Below are positions 33,456 through 40,945 of a DNA stretch of 64,000 nt, piece after piece. The notes under the pieces were generated by a model. That model had not been told where the DNA came from. It saw nothing but the letters and a program-made list of their open reading frames with translations, and did no database searches. A program made the position numbers and the translations under genes. Every line of letters begins with the position of its first letter. The first letter of the stretch is position 1. The stretch lies in the NCBI RefSeq assembly GCF_001403795.1, contig NZ_CXSU01000012.1, positions 1-64,000 on the forward strand, in the 5' to 3' direction. Source of the DNA: Jannaschia donghaensis (GTDB lineage Bacteria > Pseudomonadota > Alphaproteobacteria > Rhodobacterales > Rhodobacteraceae).

Positions 33456-36365
33456 ATGAGCGCCGAGACCCCCGACTACAAAGCCACGCTGAACCTGCCG
33501 GTCACCGATTTTCCGATGCGCGCGGGCCTGCCCAAGCGCGAACCCGAATGGATCGACCGTTGGAACCGGCTGGGCGTCTATGACCGCCTGCGCGACAAGG
33601 CGGTGGACGGCAGCCGCACGCCCTTCACGTTGCACGACGGGCCGCCCTATGCGAATGGCAACCTGCACATCGGTCATGCGCTCAACAAGACGCTCAAGGA
33701 CATGGTGGTTCGGTCGCGGCAGATGATGGGCCACGATGCGCGTTACGTGCCCGGCTGGGATTGTCACGGCCTGCCGATCGAATGGAAGATCGAGGAAGCC
33801 TATCGCAAGAAGGGCCGCGACAAGGACGCGGTCGATGTGGTCGAGTTCCGCCAGGAATGCCGCGAGTTTGCGGCCGGCTGGGTCGACATCCAGCGCGAGG
33901 AGTTCAAGCGCCTTGGCATCACCGGCAACTGGTCCGATCCGTATCTGACGATGAACTTCCACGCCGAAGCCGTCATCGCGGCGGAGTTCCAGAAATTCCT
34001 GATGAACGGGCTGGTTTATCAGGGGTCGAAGCCCGTGATGTGGTCACCGGTTGAGAAGACCGCGCTGGCCGAGGCGGAGGTGGAGTACCACGACCGGCAA
34101 GTCGATGCGATCTGGGTGAAGTTTCCGGTGGTTGCTGGTCTCGACGGTGCGGAGGTCATCATCTGGACGACGACGCCTTGGACCATCCCCCAGAACCGCG
34201 CGATCTGCTTTGGACCGGGCATCGGCTATGGCCTCTATAAGGTCACGGGCACGCCTGAGGAAAGCTGGGCCTCGGTCGGTGACACCTATCTTATGGCTGA
34301 TGGCTTAGCCGAAGCGACACTGACCGCCGCCCGTCTGGAGCCGGGCATGTGGACGCGCGTTCGCGACGTGACACCCGATGAACTCGGTGCCCTCACCTGC
34401 GCCCACCCCCTGCGCGGCGCGCCCGAGGCGAACGGAGAATGGGACTTCGACGTGCCCCTTCTCCCCGGCGAGCACGTCACCGATGATGCGGGAACGGGTT
34501 TCGTACACACGGCCCCCAGTCACGGTGACGACGACTACAAGATCGGGGTCGAGCACGGCCTGCCGATGACCTACAACATCGAGGCCGACGGCTCCTATCG
34601 CACGGATCTGCCGCTGTTCGGGGGCGAGCAGATCCTGAAGCCCAACGGCAAGCCCGGCGGAGCAAATGCGGCGGTGATCGCCAAGTTGCAGCCCAAGAGC
34701 GAAAAAAATCCCGACGGGCACGGCGGTCTTCTGGCCCGTGCGCGCATCACCATCAGCGATGCGCATTCCTGGCGCTCCAAGGCCCCGGTGATCCGCCTGA
34801 ACCGGCCCCAATGGTTCGCGGCCATCGACAAGCCGGTGGGCGACGGACAGGACACCTACGGCGATACGGTGCGGAAGCGCGCGCTTACGTCGATCGATGA
34901 ACTGGTGACATGGACACCGAAGACGGGCCGCAACCGCCTGTATTCGATGATCGAGAACCGGCCCGACTGGGTGCTGTCGCGGCAGCGGGCCTGGGGTGTG
35001 CCGCTGACGTGTTTCACCAAGGTCGGGGCCAAGGCCACGGACGAGGATTTCATCCTCCGCGATCCGGCGGTGAACGCGCGCGTGATCGAGGCCTTCGAAG
35101 CCGAAGGTGCGGACGCCTGGTACAACGACGGTGCCAAGGCGCGGTTCCTGGGCAACGATTACGACCCCGAGGACTGGGACCAGGTCTTCGACATCCTGGA
35201 TGTTTGGTTCGATAGCGGGTCGACCCATGCCTTCGTCCTGCGCGACAGGGCGGACGGCACCGACGACGGCATCGCCGACGTCTATCTGGAAGGCACCGAC
35301 CAGCATCGTGGCTGGTTCCATTCGTCGATGTTGCAGGCCTGCGGTACCAAGGGACGCGCGCCCTACAACGCAGTCGTCACCCATGGCTTCACCCTGGACG
35401 AGAAGGGCGTGAAGATGTCCAAGTCGCTGGGCAATATCATCGCCCCGCAGACCATCGTGGATCAATACGGTGCCGATATCCTGCGGCTTTGGGTGGCGCA
35501 GGTCGATTACACCAACGACCACCGCATCGGGCCGGAAATCCTCAAGGGCGTCGCAGATGGGTATCGCCGCCTTCGCAACACCATGCGCTTCATGCTGGGG
35601 TCGATGACCGACGACGCGCCGATGGACACGCTGGAAATGCCGGAGCTGGAGCGTCTGGTCCTGCACCGCCTGTCGGAACTCGATGACAAGGTGCGCGACG
35701 GCTATGCCCGCTACGATTTCGCCGAGGTCTTCCAGTCGATCTTCCAGTTCGCCACGGTCGATCTTTCGGCGTTCTATTTCGACATCCGCAAGGACGCGCT
35801 CTACTGCGACGGCGACACGCAGCGCCGGGCGGCGGCGCGTACGGTTCTGGGTCTGGTGCACGAACGCCTGACCACATGGCTGGCCCCGATCTTGCCGTTC
35901 ACGATGGAGGAAGTCTGGCTGGAGGTGCATCCGGGCGACGAATCTTCGGTTCATTTGCAGGACTTTCCTGCCCTGCGACCCGGCTGGCGCGACGATGCGT
36001 TGGCCGCAAAGTGGGCCCGCATCCGGGCGGTACGCCGCGTCGTGCTGGGTGCGTTGGAAGCGCAGCGCCGCGACAAGGTCATCGGATCGTCGCTGGAAGC
36101 CGCGCCGATCGTACACGTGGATGCGGAGACGGCAGCGTTGCTGGAGGATGTCGCCTTCGATGACATCTGCATCACCAGCGGCCTTCTGCTGTCGACCGAG
36201 CCGGCCCCGTCCGGCGCGTTCACACTGGACGACACCCCCGGTGTCGCCGTGGTCTTTGCGCAGGCGCAGGGTGGAAAATGCCAGCGATGCTGGAAGATCC
36301 TGCCGGACGTCGGCCACCACGGCCATGACGGCGTCTGCGCGCGGTGCGACGCCGCGCTGAGCTAG
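33456..36365 (+). CDS. ileS: Isoleucyl-tRNA synthetase
   Basis: IleRS charges tRNA-Ile. The 969-residue protein is of bacterial class-I type with HIGH at 71-74 (NLHIGHAL), the editing CP1 domain with TTPWTIPQNRAI, KMSKS at 653-657, an anticodon-binding region, and a C-terminal zinc finger CQRCWKI...CARCDAAL. ATG at 33456 is preceded by a TTG codon in frame; ATG is preferred. Confidence 0.97.
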   Translation: MSAETPDYKATLNLPVTDFPMRAGLPKREPEWIDRWNRLGVYDRLRDKAVDGSRTPFTLHDGPPYANGNLHIGHALNKTLKDMVVRSRQMMGHDARYVPGWDCHGLPIEWKIEEAYRKKGRDKDAVDVVEFRQECREFAAGWVDIQREEFKRLGITGNWSDPYLTMNFHAEAVIAAEFQKFLMNGLVYQGSKPVMWSPVEKTALAEAEVEYHDRQVDAIWVKFPVVAGLDGAEVIIWTTTPWTIPQNRAICFGPGIGYGLYKVTGTPEESWASVGDTYLMADGLAEATLTAARLEPGMWTRVRDVTPDELGALTCAHPLRGAPEANGEWDFDVPLLPGEHVTDDAGTGFVHTAPSHGDDDYKIGVEHGLPMTYNIEADGSYRTDLPLFGGEQILKPNGKPGGANAAVIAKLQPKSEKNPDGHGGLLARARITISDAHSWRSKAPVIRLNRPQWFAAIDKPVGDGQDTYGDTVRKRALTSIDELVTWTPKTGRNRLYSMIENRPDWVLSRQRAWGVPLTCFTKVGAKATDEDFILRDPAVNARVIEAFEAEGADAWYNDGAKARFLGNDYDPEDWDQVFDILDVWFDSGSTHAFVLRDRADGTDDGIADVYLEGTDQHRGWFHSSMLQACGTKGRAPYNAVVTHGFTLDEKGVKMSKSLGNIIAPQTIVDQYGADILRLWVAQVDYTNDHRIGPEILKGVADGYRRLRNTMRFMLGSMTDDAPMDTLEMPELERLVLHRLSELDDKVRDGYARYDFAEVFQSIFQFATVDLSAFYFDIRKDALYCDGDTQRRAAARTVLGLVHERLTTWLAPILPFTMEEVWLEVHPGDESSVHLQDFPALRPGWRDDALAAKWARIRAVRRVVLGALEAQRRDKVIGSSLEAAPIVHVDAETAALLEDVAFDDICITSGLLLSTEPAPSGAFTLDDTPGVAVVFAQAQGGKCQRCWKILPDVGHHGHDGVCARCDAALS

Positions 36366-36367
36366 GT

Positions 36368-37210
36368 TTGAACCAGATCGGAGCGCCGCCGCCGACGGAA
36401 ATTCTGTCGGACTTCGGCGTCTTCGATCCGGTCGCCGTGTCCAGCAACCGTTCGGCGCAAATCTGGAAGGTCAGGCTCGACGCGGGTGGTTTCGGGGCGC
36501 TCAAGATCTATGCCGTGCCAGACATGGGGAACGAGCGGTCGGGTTTTGCCTATTTGGCGGCCTTGCCGGACGGCGCGGCGGCGAAAGTGGTCCGAACCCG
36601 GAGGAACGTGGCACTCCTCCGCTGGCTGGAGGAGCCGTCATTGGGGGACCGATTCCGCGACGGGCATTGTGCAGACGCCGACGGTGCATTGGGTCGCATC
36701 GCGCGGCGTCTGGGTCAGGACATCCCACAATCTTTGGTGCTGCCGCCGCTGGCACCGTGGTTTGCGGATCTGACAGGGCTGCGCCTGTCGACGGCGCGGT
36801 CGGCCGCGTTTCGGCAGGCCATCGCCCGCGCGGTCCGGCTGGCGGACGACCTGATCAACACGCAAACAGCGATCGGCCCGCTTCACGGGGATTTGCACCA
36901 CGATAACGTCATCGCAACGCCGGACGGCGACATGGCCTTCGACGCAAAAGGCATCTTGGGGGAGCGCACGTTCGAGCTGGCAAATGCTTTTCGAAATCCG
37001 AAAGGAGTACCAAAGTTGCGCGGAGACCGGCAGCTGATCGAGCAGCGGGCCGATAGGTGGCACAGGGATCTCGACGTCGATCGGGGACGGCTTCTGGCGT
37101 GGGCTGCTGCCAAATGTGCCCTCTCCATCGTCTGGACTCTGGACGGCAGTTCATCGGACGAGGCGGATCTGCCGCATCTGCGTGCATTGCTCGATGCGGC
37201 TGAGCGGTGA
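36368..37210 (+). CDS. Aminoglycoside/hydroxyurea phosphotransferase-like kinase
   Basis: A 280-residue kinase-fold protein resembling APH(6) streptomycin kinases. It has an N-lobe ATP-binding segment (IWKVRLDAGGFGALKIY), the catalytic loop LHGDLHHDNVI, and a metal-binding segment FDAKGILGERTFELANAFRNP. Members phosphorylate streptomycin or hydroxyurea, but many chromosomal copies have other small-molecule targets. I choose TTG at 36368, three bases after the ileS stop; a GTG at 36344 inside ileS is possible. Resistance is not shown by the sequence. Confidence 0.72.
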   Translation: MNQIGAPPPTEILSDFGVFDPVAVSSNRSAQIWKVRLDAGGFGALKIYAVPDMGNERSGFAYLAALPDGAAAKVVRTRRNVALLRWLEEPSLGDRFRDGHCADADGALGRIARRLGQDIPQSLVLPPLAPWFADLTGLRLSTARSAAFRQAIARAVRLADDLINTQTAIGPLHGDLHHDNVIATPDGDMAFDAKGILGERTFELANAFRNPKGVPKLRGDRQLIEQRADRWHRDLDVDRGRLLAWAAAKCALSIVWTLDGSSSDEADLPHLRALLDAAER

Positions 37211-37267
37211 TCGGATGACGTGGCGTGCGCCTTGTTCGACACCACCGTCCGCTCCCCCGGTATCGCA

Positions 37268-37501
37268 ATGATGTCGGACACGAAAATCGCAGCTGAGATG
37301 CTGGCGCAGGTGACCGCGCGTGCGCCGGCCACGATCTGCCCGTCCGAGGTGGCGCGGGCGCTGTCGGACGACTGGCGCGTTCTGATGCCGCGCGTGCGCG
37401 CGGTCGCAAAGGACCTGACGGAGGTCGAGGCCACGCAGGGCGGTGCCAAGGTCGACCCCGTCACGGCCCGTGGTACGATCCGGCTGCGTCTGATCGTCTA
37501 G
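37268..37501 (+). CDS. DUF3253 family protein
   Basis: A small helical protein (about 77 residues from ATG at 37268) with the DUF3253 pattern: ATICPSEVARALSDDWRVLM, then VDPVTARGTIRLRL at the end. The fold is a winged-helix-like domain of unknown role, often encoded as a standalone gene in alphaproteobacteria. A GTG at 37220 is an alternative start; neither has a clear ribosome site. Confidence 0.65.
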   Translation: MMSDTKIAAEMLAQVTARAPATICPSEVARALSDDWRVLMPRVRAVAKDLTEVEATQGGAKVDPVTARGTIRLRLIV

Positions 37502-37519
37502 CCCGGCTGCGCCGCTGAC

Positions 37520-37876
37520 GCCGCAGTTTGCGTCCCGGCGCCCTGGCGCATCTGGGCGAGCGGTCGCGGTGCAGATCGGCCCAGGGGGCCAACACGCCGA
37601 TCCGATCGCACAACAGGATCGACCGCTCCAGCAGAAATGGCTGGTCCCTGATCGCGTCCCCGCCCGCCCCCACACGTTCCGCCGTGAAGACCTCGAAGCC
37701 GTGGGTCGCGAGGTCTGTCCGCAGCACCTCCCCCCAAATCAGACGCACACGTTTGGATTTGCGCCCACCCAAAAGCGGCGGGGCAGATGCCTCCATTCTT
37801 GTCCCTCGATCAACCTCAGCGCCGTTTCCCGCAGGCGTAGCGGCATCGCGCGGGCGGAGTTCATGGCCAGAACCAT
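37520..37876 (-). pseudogene. Decayed gene fragment, possibly glycosyltransferase-61-like
   Basis: Two minus-strand frames carry protein-like sequence that a frameshift would join. The first (37876-37739) reads SARAMPLRLRETALRLIEG and LPRRFWVG before a stop. The second continues RKSKRVRLIWGEVLRTDL, THGFEVFTAERV, and ERSILLCDRIGVLAPWADLH. The pattern (basic RxxR segment, GFEV, then an A-x-x-GPHGA-like end that has lost its motif) is reminiscent of DUF563/GT61 enzymes. The assignment is weak; decay is clear. Confidence 0.4.
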
Positions 37877-38040
37877 CGGTCCGGTTTACCACCGCCCTGT
37901 GCAGTAATGGCTGTCGGTCGCGTCCTCGTCGATGCCGTCCATGACCGTTGGGCCTGTCCGGTACCACGGCTGCCGTGCGCTGAGGGCTGATAGGCCGCGT
38001 CGGCAGCTGTGGGTTCGGGAACGGAAGTGGCCCCGGTCTT

Positions 38041-38537
38041 TCAGACGTCGAAAAAAATGTCATTTACCAATGCTTTGATAAGAGGTTTTACGTCGGCCCA
38101 GTCGCAATGCGTATGGACTTGGCCGGTGAAATCCTCGCGGTTGACAAGGCTCAGGTGGCCAGGCGTTTCCATGGCGGAATGGTAGGAGTTGAACCCGTTG
38201 CGCGCGTCGACGACGAAACCCAGATCCGATAGTTGTTCTTCTAGACGGGCACCACTGGATCGCGGGTATTTGCCATCGACCGCCGGACAATGCCTTACGA
38301 TTCCAAGATCTTACAGGGCCAGGGGCACCGTTTCCAACACCAGCCCCGGTCGGAATGATTGGCGACGAAAATGGGTGGCGACGTGGCTTTCGATCGCGTC
38401 CCGAAATCTGTCGAAGTCGCTGACCGATGCCCCTGCAATCCAGCCCTTGGCGGTGTTCTACAACATCTGACGCAAGGGGTCTGCTTGGACAGGTCGGGGG
38501 CGAAGAAGACGTCTTTGGGCGGTTGGTCCCACTTCGG
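38041..38537 (-). pseudogene. Decayed gene fragment with in-frame stop and frameshift
   Basis: One minus-strand frame gives protein-like sequence on both sides of a TAA at 38313-38311. Upstream is AKGWIAGASVSDFDRFRDAI and LVLETVPLAL. Downstream is DLGIVRHCPAVDGKYP, LEEQLSDLGFVVDARNGFNS, and LIKALVNDIFFDV with stop at 38043-38041. Further upstream PKWDQPPKDVFFAPDLSKQ lies in a shifted frame. I do not recognise the family. With the preceding fragment it fills the 1.1-kb gene-free stretch between the DUF3253 gene and cobO. Confidence 0.5.
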
Positions 38538-38612
38538 GACGATATGCGATTTTCGGTTGGGCCTTGCAGGGGCCGTTTTCCGATCAGATGCGTGGCAAGC
38601 CGTTGCTCTGGT

Positions 38613-39236
38613 TCAGAATTCCACCCCGGCCTGCGCCTTAACGCCGGACCGGAAGGGATGCTTCAAAAGCTCCATCTCGGTGGCGAGGTCGGCAAGCTCC
38701 AGAAGCTCCTCCTTGGCGTTGCGACCTGTGCAGACGACATGGGTCATCGGCGGCTTCCGGTCGCGCAGAAAGGCCACCACCTCGGCCACGTCGACATAAT
38801 CGTAGCGCAGCGCGATGTTGATTTCATCGAGCAATACCATGCGGTTGCGTGGATCCAGGATCAGCTCTTTGGCCTTGGCCCATGCGGCCTGCGCCATTTC
38901 AATGTCGCGCGATTTGTCCTGCGTTTCCCAGGTGAAGCCCTCGCCCATGGTGTGAAATTCGCACAAATCACTGAAATTATTGACGATCAGATCGCGTTCG
39001 CCGGTGCCCATGCCGCCTTTGATGAACTGCACCACGGCGCAGGGCATGTCATGGGCGATGCAGCGGAAAATCATGCCGAAGGCACTGGAAGATTTACCTT
39101 TTCCCTTGCCGGTGTGGACGATCACGAGGCCCTTTTCTTCGGTCTTGGTGGCCATGATCTTGTCGCGGGCGGCCTTTTTCTTGGCCATCTTGGAGTTGTG
39201 GCGGTCGGTGTCTGCGGGCGTGGCAGGATCGGTCAT
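38613..39236 (-). CDS. cobO: Cob(I)alamin / cob(I)yrinate a,c-diamide adenosyltransferase
   Basis: CobO adenosylates the corrin cobalt using ATP. The 207-residue P-loop protein has GKGKGKSS at 43-50, the conserved VVQFIKGGMGTGE, and LLDEINIALRYDYVD, and ends in the family's GVKAQAGVEF. No cobalamin riboswitch is seen in its 170-bp upstream gap. cobN lies 1.7 kb away. Confidence 0.95.
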   Translation of the reverse strand: MTDPATPADTDRHNSKMAKKKAARDKIMATKTEEKGLVIVHTGKGKGKSSSAFGMIFRCIAHDMPCAVVQFIKGGMGTGERDLIVNNFSDLCEFHTMGEGFTWETQDKSRDIEMAQAAWAKAKELILDPRNRMVLLDEINIALRYDYVDVAEVVAFLRDRKPPMTHVVCTGRNAKEELLELADLATEMELLKHPFRSGVKAQAGVEF

Positions 39237-39321
39237 CTGGGGCCTCCGGGGGCGGCATTCCGGGGGACAATCCGGGACCGGGGCGGGCGCGTCAAGGCAG
39301 CAACACGGCAGCGGATTTTAG

Positions 39322-39350
39322 GGGTGATCCGCGGGTGATCTACGGGTGAT
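39322..39350 (+). repeat. Three GGGTGAT heptamers with 11-bp period, upstream of the lipoprotein gene
   Basis: GGGTGAT occurs at 39322-39328, 39333-39339 and 39344-39350, each start 11 bases apart, in the same orientation relative to the following gene as at 12175-12203. The two copies share spacer bases too (CGC and TAC steps). The last copy ends 58 bases before the lipoprotein ATG. Confidence 0.7.
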
Positions 39351-39370
39351 CTGCGTCGGACGTCGAAACC

Positions 39371-39385
39371 TTAAGCCTTCGTTAA
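39371..39385 (+). promoter_or_regulatory. Full CtrA-type box TTAA-N7-TTAA
   Basis: TTAA (39371-39374), seven bases, TTAA (39382-39385) is an exact match to the CtrA full site of alphaproteobacteria. It lies 23 bases before the lipoprotein ATG, overlapping the expected core promoter, and follows the triple GGGTGAT repeat. Confidence 0.65.
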
Positions 39386-39408
39386 CCGATCCGGGGCAGG
39401 GTCGGCGC

Positions 39409-39708
39409 ATGCTGCGATTTCTTCTACCGCTCCTCCTTCTCGTGTCGGCCTGCAATTCGGCCCATCCCCTGGACGGGTTGAACCGGTCGGGCACCGCCAG
39501 CGCGGGGGGGCATGATTTCCGCGTGAACTGGAACCTGGAGACGGCGCAGGCCACGCGCACCAATCCGACCTGGCGGCCCGGTCTGGCGGAGGTCGTGCTG
39601 GCCGCGATCCAGGCCACCGAGACGGTGACGGGGTGCAAGGTCAAACCGGCGACGGCGGTGGGGGACATCGCGCTGATCAACATGTCGCTGGATTGCCGCG
39701 TGGAATGA
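39409..39708 (+). CDS. Small predicted lipoprotein
   Basis: A 99-residue protein starting MLRFLLPLLLLVSACNS, a lipoprotein signal with lipobox LVSAC (Cys16). The mature part is short, with a beta-rich centre (GGHDFRVNWNLETAQATR) and two Cys (VTGCKVK and LDCRVE) that could form a disulfide. No family recognised. The promoter region has a CtrA box and an iteron-like repeat, so cell-cycle, motility or envelope-related control is inferred. Confidence 0.72.
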   Translation: MLRFLLPLLLLVSACNSAHPLDGLNRSGTASAGGHDFRVNWNLETAQATRTNPTWRPGLAEVVLAAIQATETVTGCKVKPATAVGDIALINMSLDCRVE

Positions 39709-39831
39709 CGCGGGCCAGACCGGCGCCATGCCAAACCGCAGCGCGAGCGTTGTCGAGGCGATGATTTCGCGGTAGGGGAGGCATGTCAGAACGCCGGGTT
39801 CACGGCGCTGGCATCCTGAAAGTTTCAACAG

Positions 39832-40080
39832 ATGAGTGTTTCGGTTCTTGCCGCCTGGGAACAGCGGCTGAAGTGGATTGCGTTCGCGCTGGGCATCGCG
39901 AGCACGATTTGCATCGTCCAGGGCTGGCATCTGGCGTCGATGGTGCTGGGCCTGCCATTCTGCCTGATCTGGGTGGCCTGCGGCTGGCTGCGCACGGAGC
40001 CGCAGCTGAAATATGTGAACATCCTGTTCTCGGCGCTCTATGTTTACGGCATCGCCCGGTACATGGTCCAGCAGGGGTGA
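39832..40080 (+). CDS. Small membrane protein, 82 residues
   Basis: An 82-residue protein with two to three hydrophobic segments (RLKWIAFALGIASTICIV; ASMVLGLPFCLIWVACGWL; NILFSALYVYGIARYMV). No family recognised by name. ATG at 39832 has only a weak site (GAAAG) upstream. It is followed by another small gene 63 bases on. Confidence 0.6.
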   Translation: MSVSVLAAWEQRLKWIAFALGIASTICIVQGWHLASMVLGLPFCLIWVACGWLRTEPQLKYVNILFSALYVYGIARYMVQQG

Positions 40081-40143
40081 GCCCGCAGTTCGGTCGGGGA
40101 AGGCGCGTGACAAGGCGGGCTCGGTGCCTGTAGGTCTGGTGCC

Positions 40144-40323
40144 ATGAAACACGTACCCAAGAAGACCACCGACGATGATCTGATCCAGGCGTTCCTGAAG
40201 AAGGGCGGCGAGGTGAAGAAAGGCAAGACGAAGCCGCCCAAGCCCGAGTTGGGGCTGAGCAACAACCAGTGGAACAATCCGCTGACCCGCGACGAGAAGG
40301 CGGCGCGCGACAAGAAGGACTAG
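40144..40323 (+). CDS. Small highly charged protein, 59 residues
   Basis: ATG at 40144 opens a 59-residue frame rich in Lys and Asp: MKHVPKKTTDDDLIQAFLKK, a GGEVKKGKTKPPKPELGL linker, then NNQWNNPLTRDEKAARDKK. The low-complexity basic middle and codon use like the neighbours suggest a real gene. No function can be given. Confidence 0.5.
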   Translation: MKHVPKKTTDDDLIQAFLKKGGEVKKGKTKPPKPELGLSNNQWNNPLTRDEKAARDKKD

Positions 40324-40359
40324 GTAGCGGTCCTGTCTCGCTTCGATACTGCTATGGGC

Positions 40360-40845
40360 CTAAGCCGCTTCGATGGATTGGAAATCGTTCCAATCGCCTT
40401 TGGAAAGCCAGTCGGCAATCACAGATTTGGACGTCTCGGCATCGGCAGACATGAAGGCGACTTCCATCGTTCCCATGCCGGAACTCGCTCCATCAACGAA
40501 GCCTTGACCCGTCAGTGCAAGAAACTCATCGAGACTGTCTACCAGTTCGTTTCGCTTCTGAAATTCCGCATCGTCGGCAAAGTCTCCGGCGACCGGGAAA
40601 ACGATCTCCATGAAAGTCATACCTTCTTCGTCCACCTCGGAAAAACCGTCACCCGTCATCGCCTGAACGAATAGTGCGATCTTCTCACGCTCGGTGGCCG
40701 GCACTTGCTTGCGGTCAGCCATCTTTCCGCACAGGCCGGAGTCGATGTGGATGTTTCCATTCTCGAAGCCGTAGACCCAGATGAATTGAAGGCCCTCAGG
40801 CGAACGGCGGTAAAGACGAAGCGTCCGGTCCATGAAATTCGTCAT
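40360..40845 (-). CDS. Hypothetical protein, 161 residues
   Basis: ATG at 40845 follows GAAGGAG. The protein is acidic with no signal or membrane segment: an N-terminal FMDRTLRLYRRSPEGLQFIW, then an alternating region with FVQAMTGDGFSEVDEEGM, and a C-terminal MGTMEVAFMSADAETSKSVI. Base composition is slightly lower in G+C than around it. I do not recognise a family. Confidence 0.6.
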   Translation of the reverse strand: MTNFMDRTLRLYRRSPEGLQFIWVYGFENGNIHIDSGLCGKMADRKQVPATEREKIALFVQAMTGDGFSEVDEEGMTFMEIVFPVAGDFADDAEFQKRNELVDSLDEFLALTGQGFVDGASSGMGTMEVAFMSADAETSKSVIADWLSKGDWNDFQSIEAA

Positions 40846-40945
40846 CTCGAGCTCCTTCGTTTGTTTGATCCGATGTGGTTCGTCTAACGGCGGATATTGA
40901 CCCCAATATGGTAGGGGGGGGTGGAGTAGCGTCATTTGAATGGCA

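Noticed and set aside
38540-40900. Second cobalamin riboswitch upstream of cobO or cobN
   Set aside because: The B12-box and other conserved blocks are absent from these intergenic regions.
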